From the NCBI RefSeq assembly GCF_001522585.2, contig NZ_CP013372.1, positions 124,001-188,000 on the forward strand: a stretch of DNA of 64,000 nucleotides, given 5' to 3'. Both the position numbers and the translations under genes were made by a program. This stretch comes from Burkholderia sp. NRF60-BP8 (lineage in GTDB: Bacteria > Pseudomonadota > Gammaproteobacteria > Burkholderiales > Burkholderiaceae). Each line of letters opens with the position of its first letter. The first letter of the stretch is position 1. Shown here in pieces: positions 26,415 to 34,136 of this stretch. Under the pieces are notes generated by a model. The model saw nothing but the letters and a program-made list of their open reading frames with translations, did not search any database and was not told the origin of the DNA.

Positions 26415-27158
26415 AGCAGATCCCTTTTTCAACTTGGATGCATCGGTTTGCCATGCCGCCCGGCGCGCGGTTCCCGCGGTTTCGTTACGCCGAAACACGG
26501 CTCCGGAGATCCGGACCGCGAATCCGGAACTCCGGATCGACGCTGCGCGCCGTTGCATTTGCGCACGCGAAGCCATTCGGAAGGACACCTTCGGATCGGC
26601 TTCCCGCGAGCCGGCAAGCGCCCGCGTCGCAACGGTGCGCCACGCGTCCGGGCCGTGGCGGCAAGCCCGAGCGGACGGCGCTTCGGGCCGCGTCGAAAGA
26701 GGCCGCGTGCGACGCGTTTTGCCAGGGCGGGACGGCAAGGGGCGCGTAATATAACCGAACTCGGACAACGTGTCGCAGACGCTGAATATCCCTGTTTTTG
26801 TGGGGTTTTTCGTGCGTCCGGGTTTCCGGAAAAGGGGGGCGGGAAAGCGGGATTTCGCGGGGAGCGCAGTGGCGTCGGGCGGCCGACGTCAATGCTTCGC
26901 CGGCGAGGTTGACCGGCTGCGCCGTGCGATGGCTGAAGGGGAGCGCAAGCGGCGGACTCGAGCCGTATCGTGACCGGCGCGCGCGGCTACGATGGAGAGT
27001 GGGTCGAATCCATCTTTGCGCAAATTACTGGATGTGGCGAGTGCCGGTTGACGTGCCGTCGCCTCCCCTTCCGCCCGCGTCGCTTCGAGCGAAACGAGTC
27101 GGAACGGCTGAACGAAACCCGACGTTCGTCGCAGCCTCGCTTTTTCTTCGACTGACGT
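26415..27158. other. Intergenic region, no supported gene
   Basis: About 740 bp between mqo and the toxin gene. Several short open frames exist, but none has a ribosome site plus a convincing peptide. It includes the mqo promoter region and an AT-richer stretch near 26750-26810. I see no hairpin or repeat of note. Confidence 0.5.
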
Positions 27159-27593
27159 TCAAGAAATCAATTCGAAGTGTTTTCTGCCGTTCGGCACTGC
27201 ATCGACGACAAGTCGCCGATCGAAGCTCGCGAGCTTGCCGCTGTGCGCGCGAGCGAGCGCGAGCAGATACGTGTCGGTCAGCTGCGCAGAGGACAACAAG
27301 CGAGTCGCATCGACGTGTTCTGCGTCGAGCAAGCTCACATCGTCCGGCCAGAAAGTATGGCCTGCGTGGCCCCGCAGTTGCGCGACGAGCGGCGCAACGG
27401 ATACCGGCGAACCCATCGTATTCGGATATTTTGGATGACCGATGATCCGAAGAACGCCGTTCTCGGTCAGGGGGCATGTGGCCCAGCTAGCGTATCCGAC
27501 GCGACCGAACCATGCGTGCGCGGATTCGTGCTGAACGTGCGAAGGGTCCAGCAATGCAATAAGAACATTGACGTCGAGAAGGTAGGTGATCAA
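27159..27593 (-). CDS. PIN-domain toxin, VapC type
   Basis: A 144-residue PIN-domain ribonuclease. The acidic site is visible: Asp in YLLDVNVLIALLD (residue 7), Glu in LTENGVLR near 44, Asp in LTDTYLLALA near 107 and Asp in ASFDRRL near 125. Such toxins cleave RNA, often tRNA, and are held in check by the cognate antitoxin. Its ATG overlaps the antitoxin stop (ATGA), so the pair is one coupled operon with the antitoxin first, the standard order. Target RNA is unknown. Confidence 0.88.
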   Translation of the reverse strand: MITYLLDVNVLIALLDPSHVQHESAHAWFGRVGYASWATCPLTENGVLRIIGHPKYPNTMGSPVSVAPLVAQLRGHAGHTFWPDDVSLLDAEHVDATRLLSSAQLTDTYLLALARAHSGKLASFDRRLVVDAVPNGRKHFELIS

Positions 27594-27817
27594 AGCGAAT
27601 CGTCACGAAGTTGATTAACAGTATCAAGCGTGACCGGGTGGGCTGACGACGAGACCGGCATCAGAGGTAACCCGTTGCGGCTCGTCTGGTTGGCCGGCGT
27701 TCGCTGCAATGCGGCGCGAGCGAGTTCGGAAATGACCTTGCCGATACTTGTACCCGGCCTTGCACGTTCCCGGGCGAATGCGAGGACGTCGTCATCGATA
27801 TCGATCGTGGTACGCAT
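27590..27817 (-). CDS. Ribbon-helix-helix antitoxin, VapB type
   Basis: A 75-residue antitoxin. The N-terminus MRTTIDIDDDVLAFARERAR is a ribbon-helix-helix DNA-binding segment. The C-terminal part (LPLMPVSSSAHPVTLDTVNQL) should bind the toxin. The start has GGGAGAA upstream. The operon is probably autorepressed by the pair. A heptanucleotide repeat lies 49-81 bp upstream, where the promoter should be. Confidence 0.85.
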   Translation of the reverse strand: MRTTIDIDDDVLAFARERARPGTSIGKVISELARAALQRTPANQTSRNGLPLMPVSSSAHPVTLDTVNQLRDDSL

Positions 27818-27865
27818 GAGGTGGTTCTCCCATTCAGCATCAAACAGCTCCATTTTACTACAATT

Positions 27866-27898
27866 GCATCAAGCATCAAGCATCAAGCATCAAGCATC
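27866..27898. repeat. Heptanucleotide repeat (GCATCAA)x4.7 upstream of the toxin-antitoxin pair
   Basis: Four complete GCATCAA units and a partial fifth, without interruption. The placement just upstream of the antitoxin gene suggests that unit number could alter promoter spacing. Confidence 0.92.
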
Positions 27899-28361
27899 GA
27901 AGGGCTTCGAAGGTATGGCAGGGCCTTTGATTTACGGGAAATTTGCTCCAGGAATTCAATCAAGTATTTGATTTGTAAGGAAGATTGTTGTGCGCCTCGT
28001 GCCGGGAGCGATCGATCTGGTTCTGCATGCTGGCGCTGCGTCGAGGTGCGAAATGACCGGCGCAAGAACCTTCGCTATCTGTCACGGGTGCGTATGCCGA
28101 CCTGATGCACAGGATCCGCACCTTTGAGAGGGGCGGTCAGCCGCAGGGGCGCCTGCAATCGCGCTCAGGCTACCGCATCCGCGTAACGACGCCAGAAGCA
28201 GCGACATCGGGACGGATACGTCCGTCCTCACGCCGCAGGGCGACCTGAAGCACGGCGCGATCTCTGTGTTCACGTACAAGAGTGGCAGGAAGGCGCTGCT
28301 CGACAGCGTCAGGATGCAATGCGGGGCGGCCGGTATCGCGCGCCGGCCGCAGGCGAAGACC
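27899..28361. other. Intergenic region with a short coding-like remnant
   Basis: No complete gene. A frame without a start (about 28130-28320, ending near the 3' end of the Nudix gene) reads SDIGTDTSVLTPQGDLKHGA and ISVFTYKSGRKALLDSV. This looks protein-like and may be debris of a lost gene. I cannot name it. Confidence 0.3.
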
Positions 28362-28784
28362 TCAGGCCGCGATATCGGCGAACACGTCGCGGTCGACTAC
28401 ACCGGGCACGAGGCGCGGCTGCCGCAGCCATTCGAACGCGAACTCGACGATCATCGGCGTCGGCCGGCTGCAATGTAGCGACGTGAGCGATTCGCGGTCG
28501 ATCCACGCGCAGTGTGCGATCTCCTGCGCGGGGTGCGCGATCGCAGCCGGATCGATCTCGGCGAGAAACACGTGATGCAGCTTGTGCGTGCCCGCGATCC
28601 GGAACAGATAACGGGCGTGGCCGCATGTGAGGCCGGTTTCTTCCAGCAGCTCGCGCCGCGCGGCGTCGCGCAGCGATTCGCCGTCGTGCGGCTGGCCGCC
28701 GGGCAGCGCCCAGCGGGCATTCAACCGGGCGACCAGAAGGATCCGGTCGCCGCGTCGACAAAGGACGGTGGCGCGTTCTTTCAT
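28362..28784 (-). CDS. Nudix hydrolase
   Basis: A 140-residue Nudix enzyme with an intact Nudix box, GQPHDGESLRDAARRELLEE followed by TGL, near residues 30-52. It satisfies G-x5-E-x7-REL-x-EE-x-G. It should hydrolyse a nucleoside diphosphate linked to another moiety with Mg2+; the substrate is unknown. The start MKERATVLCRRGDRILLV has AGGAAA upstream. It stands alone, downstream of the MscS gene on the same strand but separated from it by a terminator. Confidence 0.9.
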   Translation of the reverse strand: MKERATVLCRRGDRILLVARLNARWALPGGQPHDGESLRDAARRELLEETGLTCGHARYLFRIAGTHKLHHVFLAEIDPAAIAHPAQEIAHCAWIDRESLTSLHCSRPTPMIVEFAFEWLRQPRLVPGVVDRDVFADIAA

Positions 28785-28823
28785 TTCGGTTTCCTGATTG
28801 CATGCCCGCCGTCGAACGGCGGA

Positions 28824-28851
28824 CAAAAAGACGCCGCCCGCGAAGGGCGGC
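28824..28851 (-). terminator. Intrinsic terminator after the MscS gene
   Basis: The 7-bp GC stem GCCGCCC/GGGCGGC with a 5-nt loop is followed on the minus strand by GTC and TTTTT. It separates the channel gene from the Nudix gene. Confidence 0.82.
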
Positions 28852-29073
28852 AAGGTAAGGACAGGTTCGCTACTGCGTGCCGGACGAGATGACCGTTTCG
28901 TCCAGCATGGCCATTGTCGCGAGACGACGTCGCGCAGTGAATCAGACGGGTCCGATTCGAAGGCGGATCGGGCGAAAACTCGACCCGGGGGCGGTTGCGT
29001 ACCGCGATGCGGCGATCGCCGCCGTGGTCGTGATGGCGGCGGGGTGCTCCGGGCACGCCCGCCGCCGCGGCGA

Positions 29074-29943
29074 TTACACGCGTCGGACGCGCGTGCTGTC
29101 CGCGCGACGCTCCGCGTCGTGCACGATGTGCAGCTCGCGCGTGCGGATCGGCAGCGCGCAGTTCGCATCCGCGAGCGCCTTGCGCGCCTGTCGCGCGAGA
29201 CGCCAGCGCATGTCCCAGAACTTGTCCGTATGCGTCCACACGCGCATGTTCGCGACCGCGGTGCTGTCGTCGAAGCGCATCACCATGACGTTCGGCTCCG
29301 GATCTTGCAGCACGTCGGGATCGGCGAGCGCGAGCCCGCGCAGCGCGTCGAGCGCGCGGTCGATGTCGTCGTGCACGGACACTTCGACTTCGAGGTCGAG
29401 GCGGCGCGTCGGATTGCGCGTGTAGTTGCGGATCGCGCTGCCCCACAGCGCGCTGTTCGGCACGTATTCGCAGATGCCGTCCGGTTTCGTCAGGCGCGTC
29501 ATGAACAGCCCGACCTCGTCGACGGTGCCGGCCACACCGGCGCCGCCGTCGATGTAATCGCCCACCTTGAACGGGCGCAGCAACAACAGCATGATGCCGG
29601 CCGCGATGTTCTGCATCGTGCCTTGCAGCGCGAGCCCGATCGCGAGGCCGGCCGCGCCGAGCACCGCGACGATGCTCGCGGTTTCGATGCCGAGTTGCGA
29701 CAGCGCGCCGACCATCGCGACGATGCGGATACCCCATACGGCGACGTCGCAGAGGATCGGGCGCAGCGTGTCGTCGACGCGCTCCTTGTTCGAGAGCAGC
29801 CGGTTCAGCCAGTTGCCGATGCGCTTCGACAGCCACCAGCCGGCGACGAGCAGCGCCAGCGCAGCGCAGAGTTTGATGGAGAGCGTGGACAACGCGTTCC
29901 ACAGGAACGTCCAGCGTTCCGGGTGAAGTTGATCGAGAGACAT
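29074..29943 (-). CDS. Small-conductance mechanosensitive channel, MscS family
   Basis: A 289-residue inner-membrane channel that releases solutes on osmotic downshock. There are three hydrophobic segments (LSIKLCAALALLVAGWWLS; AVWGIRIVAMVGALSQLG; the pore helix IVAVLGAAGLAIGLALQGTM). The pore motif and the following beta domain (FKVGDYIDGGAGVAGTVDEVGLFMT; YVPNSALWGSAIRNYTRNPTRR) match MscS of E. coli, whose length (286) is nearly identical. The start MSLDQLHPERW is chosen by family alignment. It is divergent from the M23 peptidase gene. Confidence 0.93.
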   Translation of the reverse strand: MSLDQLHPERWTFLWNALSTLSIKLCAALALLVAGWWLSKRIGNWLNRLLSNKERVDDTLRPILCDVAVWGIRIVAMVGALSQLGIETASIVAVLGAAGLAIGLALQGTMQNIAAGIMLLLLRPFKVGDYIDGGAGVAGTVDEVGLFMTRLTKPDGICEYVPNSALWGSAIRNYTRNPTRRLDLEVEVSVHDDIDRALDALRGLALADPDVLQDPEPNVMVMRFDDSTAVANMRVWTHTDKFWDMRWRLARQARKALADANCALPIRTRELHIVHDAERRADSTRVRRV

Positions 29944-30246
29944 GAACGGATTCCGGTTGGGTGAAACGATGCGCGGCGCGCATGAGCGTGCGCAGGCAGC
30001 GTTCGACCATGCAGGGCGCGCGATGGTTCGCACGCGTGTGTGAAGGCGGAGTCGACGCCGTGTCGGATGAAGGGCGCATCCGGATTTCGTTACAGTACTA
30101 AACGATGTTCCATAAAAATAGGATTGGTCCTATTTGCCCGTTTCAAGCCGCCCGATACACTCGATTTCATGTTGCCGGATCGCGACGCCTGTTCCTCCGC
30201 GATACCCGGTTTTCCCGAATTTCCATTGATAGCGAGTGACGACGTC
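29944..30246. other. Divergent promoter region of mscS-like and M23 genes
   Basis: About 300 bp. The part near 30090-30170 is AT-richer than its surroundings and may hold promoters. No hairpin or clear operator is visible. An in-frame ATG at 30169 could extend the peptidase. Confidence 0.4.
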
Positions 30247-31620
30247 ATGCGGTTCGACCTGCGTTCCCGTCTCGCACGCGAACAAGGTCGATCCGTCCGA
30301 TGCGGCGTCGTGCGTTTCCCGATGTACCGCGCGCTGTTGCGCGGCGTCATCGCGGCAGCTTGCGTGGCCGGCGCTCAGAGCGCGCCAGCCCAGGGCGCTC
30401 ACGATGTCGCCCCCTTCGCATTCGCGACGGCGGAAACGGCCGATCTTGTCGACGTGCCTTTCTTCAATTCCGCGCGCACGACGTGGGGCGACCTGCGTGC
30501 ATCGGCGGCCGCGCCGCTCGACGTCGCGTATGCGTCGCGTGCGTTGAACGTGTCGGCAGATGCGGAGCGCGACGATCCGGTGGCGCGCTTCGGCGCCTGC
30601 GTTGCGTATCGCGTGCTGTGCGAGATCGCACGCGGTGCGGTCGAGCGCGACTATGCGTCGCGGTTCGATTACGGGCTGGCGTCGGCGTTGCCCGTGACGA
30701 GCGCGCAATCGGCGTTTGCGCACGGTCCCGTCGATCTGGCATCCGCCGAGCCGTTCACGCTCGCGCAGCCGGATCGCGGCACGCGCGCCGGCGCAATCGT
30801 CGGCAGCCTGCACGCGTCGCTGGCGCGCGCGGATCTTCCGGAGGGCGTTGCCGCGCAGATCGTCCGCATGCTGGCCGGGCGCGTCGATCCGAAGCAGCGC
30901 GCCGCGCATGGCGATACTTTCCGCGTGGCGTTCGAGCCCGACCGCGACGCAACGCAGCCGGGCCGCGCACGCGTGACGGCGCTCGACATTCGCTTTCGCG
31001 GGCAGCACGTCGCGGCCGTCTGGTTCGTCCCGCAGGCCGGCTCGTCGGGCGCCTATTACGACCTCGGCGGCATGCCGCTCGCCGGCGCACACTTCGCGAT
31101 GCCGGTTGCCGCGACGCGCATCAGCTCGCGATTCGGCACGCGCGTGCATCCGGTGACCGGTGCGCGTCACGTGCATTCCGGCGTCGATCTCGCCGCACCG
31201 ACGGGACGCGCCGTCCATGCGTCGGCGCACGGCGTCGTGACGTTCATCGGTACCGAGCCGCGCGGCTACGGCAAGTACGTGGTGATTCGGCATGACGGCG
31301 GCTACGCGTCGTACTACGCGCACCTGTCGGCGTTCGCGCCGACGCTGCGAGTCGGGGCGCGCGTCGTGCGCGGCCAGCGCGTCGGCGCGGTCGGCAGCAC
31401 CGGGACGGCCACCGGCCCGCATCTGCACTTCGAGGTGCGCCGGCATGCCCGCCTGGTCGATCCGATCGAACTCGTGCACGCATCCAGCGCGGCGAAACTG
31501 ACGGGCGCACAGCGCGTGGCGTTCAACCGCGTGGCCCGTGACGCACGTACGCAACTGGCGTCGGCCACATTCGCGCAGCCGGTTGCGATGTCGACGCCTT
31601 CGGCGCCGCATGCCGGCTGA
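30247..31620 (+). CDS. M23-family murein endopeptidase (LytM domain)
   Basis: A 457-residue exported protein. The hydrophobic segment MYRALLRGVIAAACVAGAQS, about 26 residues in, acts as signal or anchor. The C-terminal LytM domain has the zinc motifs: SSRFGTRVHPVTGARHVHSG then VDLAAP (HxxxD near residue 315) and GPHLHFEV (HxH near 395). All expected ligands are present, so it should cut peptidoglycan cross-bridges. The middle region resembles the opacity-associated or Csd3-like N-terminal domains that regulate such enzymes. The start is uncertain among ATGs at 30169, 30247 and 30322. Confidence 0.85.
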   Translation: MRFDLRSRLAREQGRSVRCGVVRFPMYRALLRGVIAAACVAGAQSAPAQGAHDVAPFAFATAETADLVDVPFFNSARTTWGDLRASAAAPLDVAYASRALNVSADAERDDPVARFGACVAYRVLCEIARGAVERDYASRFDYGLASALPVTSAQSAFAHGPVDLASAEPFTLAQPDRGTRAGAIVGSLHASLARADLPEGVAAQIVRMLAGRVDPKQRAAHGDTFRVAFEPDRDATQPGRARVTALDIRFRGQHVAAVWFVPQAGSSGAYYDLGGMPLAGAHFAMPVAATRISSRFGTRVHPVTGARHVHSGVDLAAPTGRAVHASAHGVVTFIGTEPRGYGKYVVIRHDGGYASYYAHLSAFAPTLRVGARVVRGQRVGAVGSTGTATGPHLHFEVRRHARLVDPIELVHASSAAKLTGAQRVAFNRVARDARTQLASATFAQPVAMSTPSAPHAG

Positions 31621-31996
31621 ATGCCGGCGCGCATCGGCGACGTCGGGCCGATATCGCTACATGGGGGATGGAGCCGATACGCACGGTTTCGTCCGTATCG
31701 CACTCGAGCACGCGGGACGGTACCGCGCGCGCTTCCGCCGGACTGGTCCTACACGCGGTCGGCGATTTCAGCCCGGTCTGATGGTCTCGCTTTTACCCCG
31801 TCGCTAAGATTTTCGTATGCATCGCGCGTAGCGATTTCCGCAGCGGATCGTCGCTACCCGTTCGTACTTCAATCGACTCGATCGTGGGCGCCCGATGGCG
31901 CCCGTGAGCGCGGCCACGCGCTTCATGCATCGACGCCCGCGCTATGCGAAATCCGGCGCGGCACGCACGACGACACAACGGGATGAAAAACCATCT
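31621..31996. other. Intergenic region upstream of the catalase-like operon
   Basis: No gene supported. It holds two small inverted repeats: GTAGCGA..TCGCTAC near 31829-31858 and GGGCGCC-CGAT-GGCGCCC at 31886-31903. Either could be an operator or an RNA hairpin in the leader. Confidence 0.4.
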
Positions 31997-33070
31997 ATGT
32001 CAAAACTGGATTTCACGTCAAAACGCACGTGGGGGGCGCTGGCGGCGATCGCCGCCGTTGCGGGCGCGCTGACGTCCGCCTTTGCGTGGACGGCCGGCTG
32101 GATCGGCTCGCGCACGACGAGCGTATCGCTGGTGTCGGAAACCCCGCAGCCGTTTCCGCCCGGCTTTCGCCGCGCGCACGGCAAGGGCGTCTGCTTCGCC
32201 GGCATCTTCCGTCCCGACCCTGCGGCTGCATCTTTGTCGACCGCGCGCGTCTTCAGGCAGGCGGACATTCCGGTCGTCGGGCGGCTCTCGATCGGCACCG
32301 GCAGTCCGTACGCGGCGGACAGTTCCACGACGACGCTGAGCATGGCGCTGCTGCTGACGACCGACGACAAGCAGCAATGGCGCATGGCGATGAACAACCA
32401 GCCGTACTTCGCGACACACGAACCGGAGGGCTTTCTGGCCATGCAGCAGGCGACCGCGCCCGATCCGGCCACCGGCCAGCCCGACCCTGCACGGGTTTCC
32501 GCGTTCCTGAAAGCGTACCCGGAGGCGGAGAAGTTCATGAAATGGGCGGCGCGGGAGTCGGCCCCGGGCAGTTTCGCGGGCGCGACGTTCTACAGCGTCA
32601 ACGCCTTCTATCTCGTGGCCGCCGACGGTCACCGGCAGCCGGTGCGCTGGATGATGCGTCCGCATGATCCGTTCATGCCGATGAGCGACGCACAGCGGCA
32701 GAAGGCCGACCACGACTTCCTGTTCGAAGGCGTGCGCGAGCGCCTCGCCCGGAAGCCGCTCTATTGGGACTACGTGCTGCAACTGGCGCAGCCGGGCGAT
32801 CCCGTCGACGACGCGTCGCAGCCGTGGCCGGCCGATCGCAAGCAGCGCGTCGCCGGCACGCTGGAGATGACGCGCGTCGTCGAACAGGCCGAGGGCGCGT
32901 GCCGCGACATCAACTTCGATCCGTCGATCGTGCCCGCGGGCGTCGAGGTGTCGAACGATCCGATCCTGAACGCGCGTTCGGGGGCATACGCGCATTCGTT
33001 CAATCGCCGAGAGCGGGAAATTGGCTACGGCAAGGCGACCGACGCGGTCGGCAAGCAGGAGGTCAAATGA
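31997..33070 (+). CDS. Catalase-related, SrpA-like haem protein
   Basis: A 357-residue protein with an N-terminal hydrophobic segment (WGALAAIAAVAGALTSAFAW), so exported or anchored, facing the periplasm. The rest is a minimal catalase core. RRAHGKGVCFAGIF near residue 58 matches the 'VHAKG.GA.G.F' motif with the active-site His61, and RLSIGTGSPYAADSSTT replaces the usual 'RFST..G..G..D' stretch. It is shorter than true catalases (about 480), as in SrpA-type organic-peroxide haem proteins. Its stop overlaps the ATG of the cytochrome b561 gene, implying an electron-donor partnership. Confidence 0.85.
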   Translation: MSKLDFTSKRTWGALAAIAAVAGALTSAFAWTAGWIGSRTTSVSLVSETPQPFPPGFRRAHGKGVCFAGIFRPDPAAASLSTARVFRQADIPVVGRLSIGTGSPYAADSSTTTLSMALLLTTDDKQQWRMAMNNQPYFATHEPEGFLAMQQATAPDPATGQPDPARVSAFLKAYPEAEKFMKWAARESAPGSFAGATFYSVNAFYLVAADGHRQPVRWMMRPHDPFMPMSDAQRQKADHDFLFEGVRERLARKPLYWDYVLQLAQPGDPVDDASQPWPADRKQRVAGTLEMTRVVEQAEGACRDINFDPSIVPAGVEVSNDPILNARSGAYAHSFNRREREIGYGKATDAVGKQEVK

Positions 33071-33633
33071 AACCGCGCAAGATCACGAACGGCGGCGCAC
33101 CGCGCCACTTCAACGCGCTGGCGCGCGGTCTGCACTGGCTGATGGCTGCGATGATCCTGGCCATGCTGTTCATCGGCGCCGGAATGATGACGTCGTTGCA
33201 TCACCGGATCTGGTTGATCGACCTGCATCGGCCGCTGGGTATCGCGATCCTCGTACTGGCGCTGCTGCGCGTCGCGAACCGTCTGCGCAGCCGGCCGCCG
33301 GCACTGCCGGAGCGCTTGCCGTATTGGCAGGTACTCGCAGCGAAAGCGTCGCACTGGGCACTGTATGCGCTGATGCTGGCATTGCCTCTGATCGGCTGGG
33401 CATTGTTGTCGGCGGGCGGCTTCCCGATCGTGCTGTTCAAGGGCGTCAACCTGCCCGCGATCGTACCGGCCAGTCCGACGCTCTTCGCATGGTTGCGCGA
33501 CGCGCATGGCTTGTTGGCGCGGCTGCTGTTCGTCGTCGTGCTGGCCCATCTGTCGGCCGCCCTGGTTCATGCGTGGATTTACCGAGACGGCGTTTTCTCC
33601 AGCATGGCGCGAGGTGGGCGGCAGTGCGGCTGA
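33067..33633 (+). CDS. Cytochrome b561 family protein
   Basis: A 188-residue four-helix di-haem membrane protein. Likely haem His residues are in ARGLHWLM (about residue 23), IDLHRPLG (about 57), AASKASHWAL-like KASHWALYAL (about 97) and LAHLSAALVHAW (two, near 160-167). It should move electrons between quinone and the catalase-like partner encoded four bases upstream (ATGA overlap). The last 24 codons lie in a ~156-bp stretch that is repeated downstream of the autotransporter gene. Confidence 0.9.
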   Translation: MKPRKITNGGAPRHFNALARGLHWLMAAMILAMLFIGAGMMTSLHHRIWLIDLHRPLGIAILVLALLRVANRLRSRPPALPERLPYWQVLAAKASHWALYALMLALPLIGWALLSAGGFPIVLFKGVNLPAIVPASPTLFAWLRDAHGLLARLLFVVVLAHLSAALVHAWIYRDGVFSSMARGGRQCG

Positions 33634-33717
33634 GCAGCGCGTCGTGTGATCGTCGTCGGGGCGCGTCGAATGGCGGCTCCGACGGCGGTTGTCCAGCTAT
33701 CGAAGTATCTGCCGGCG
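33562..33717. repeat. Direct repeat flanking the autotransporter, left copy
   Basis: About 156 bp, covering the end of the cytochrome b561 gene and the following ~84 bp. It shares long identical runs with the right copy, for example GTTCATGCGTGGATTTACCG and ATCGTCGTCGGGGCGCGTCG. Confidence 0.9.
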
Positions 33718-34136
33718 GGATCGTCGAGCGCATCGACTAACACTTCCGGCCAAGCAGTCGTCCGAAAGCGGGCGGCCTTGCTTCGTGCAAAGCAACATGA
33801 CCGAATTATTCATGTTGTTTTGTATGGTCCGGCGATTGCGGCATCGCGTCATATTTTCCTATTCGCCCGAATTTCGCCGTCACGGTTTTCGTGAATTTCG
33901 TGACAACCGGAAAATTAAACCGATTCGCTTTCGTTCGCTTCCGCGAGGCCCGTCGCGCAGCATTTTCCGCGACGCAACAACGCGGCTATTTCCCTTATTT
34001 CCCGTTCCGCAATGAATTGAGACGTGATTTCCGATATCGCACCGCTGGAGCTTGCGATTATTTCGAGACAGGTGATATAACCCGTTTCACGCACCGATTT
34101 GCAGCAATAACGTCACCAATAAATGCGAGCGGAAAA
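33718..34136. other. AT-rich leader region of the autotransporter gene
   Basis: About 420 bp, clearly poorer in GC than the surroundings. No ribosome site with a credible peptide was found. It presumably contains the autotransporter promoter. The composition suggests a different origin from the flanking core genes. Confidence 0.5.

Noticed and set aside
26970..27155. Plus-strand 61-codon frame next to the toxin gene
   Set aside because: No ribosome site and a low-complexity Arg/Glu-rich peptide; no support beyond being open.
28266..28478. Plus-strand 70-codon frame with a plausible opening (FTYKSGRKALLDSV)
   Set aside because: It soon becomes antisense to the Nudix gene and has no ribosome site. 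The opening may be debris of an older gene, noted in the intergenic entry.
33891..34136. In-frame 82-codon extension of the autotransporter
   Set aside because: It lacks signal-peptide features and coding character. The ATG at 34137 gives a proper signal peptide with a ribosome site.
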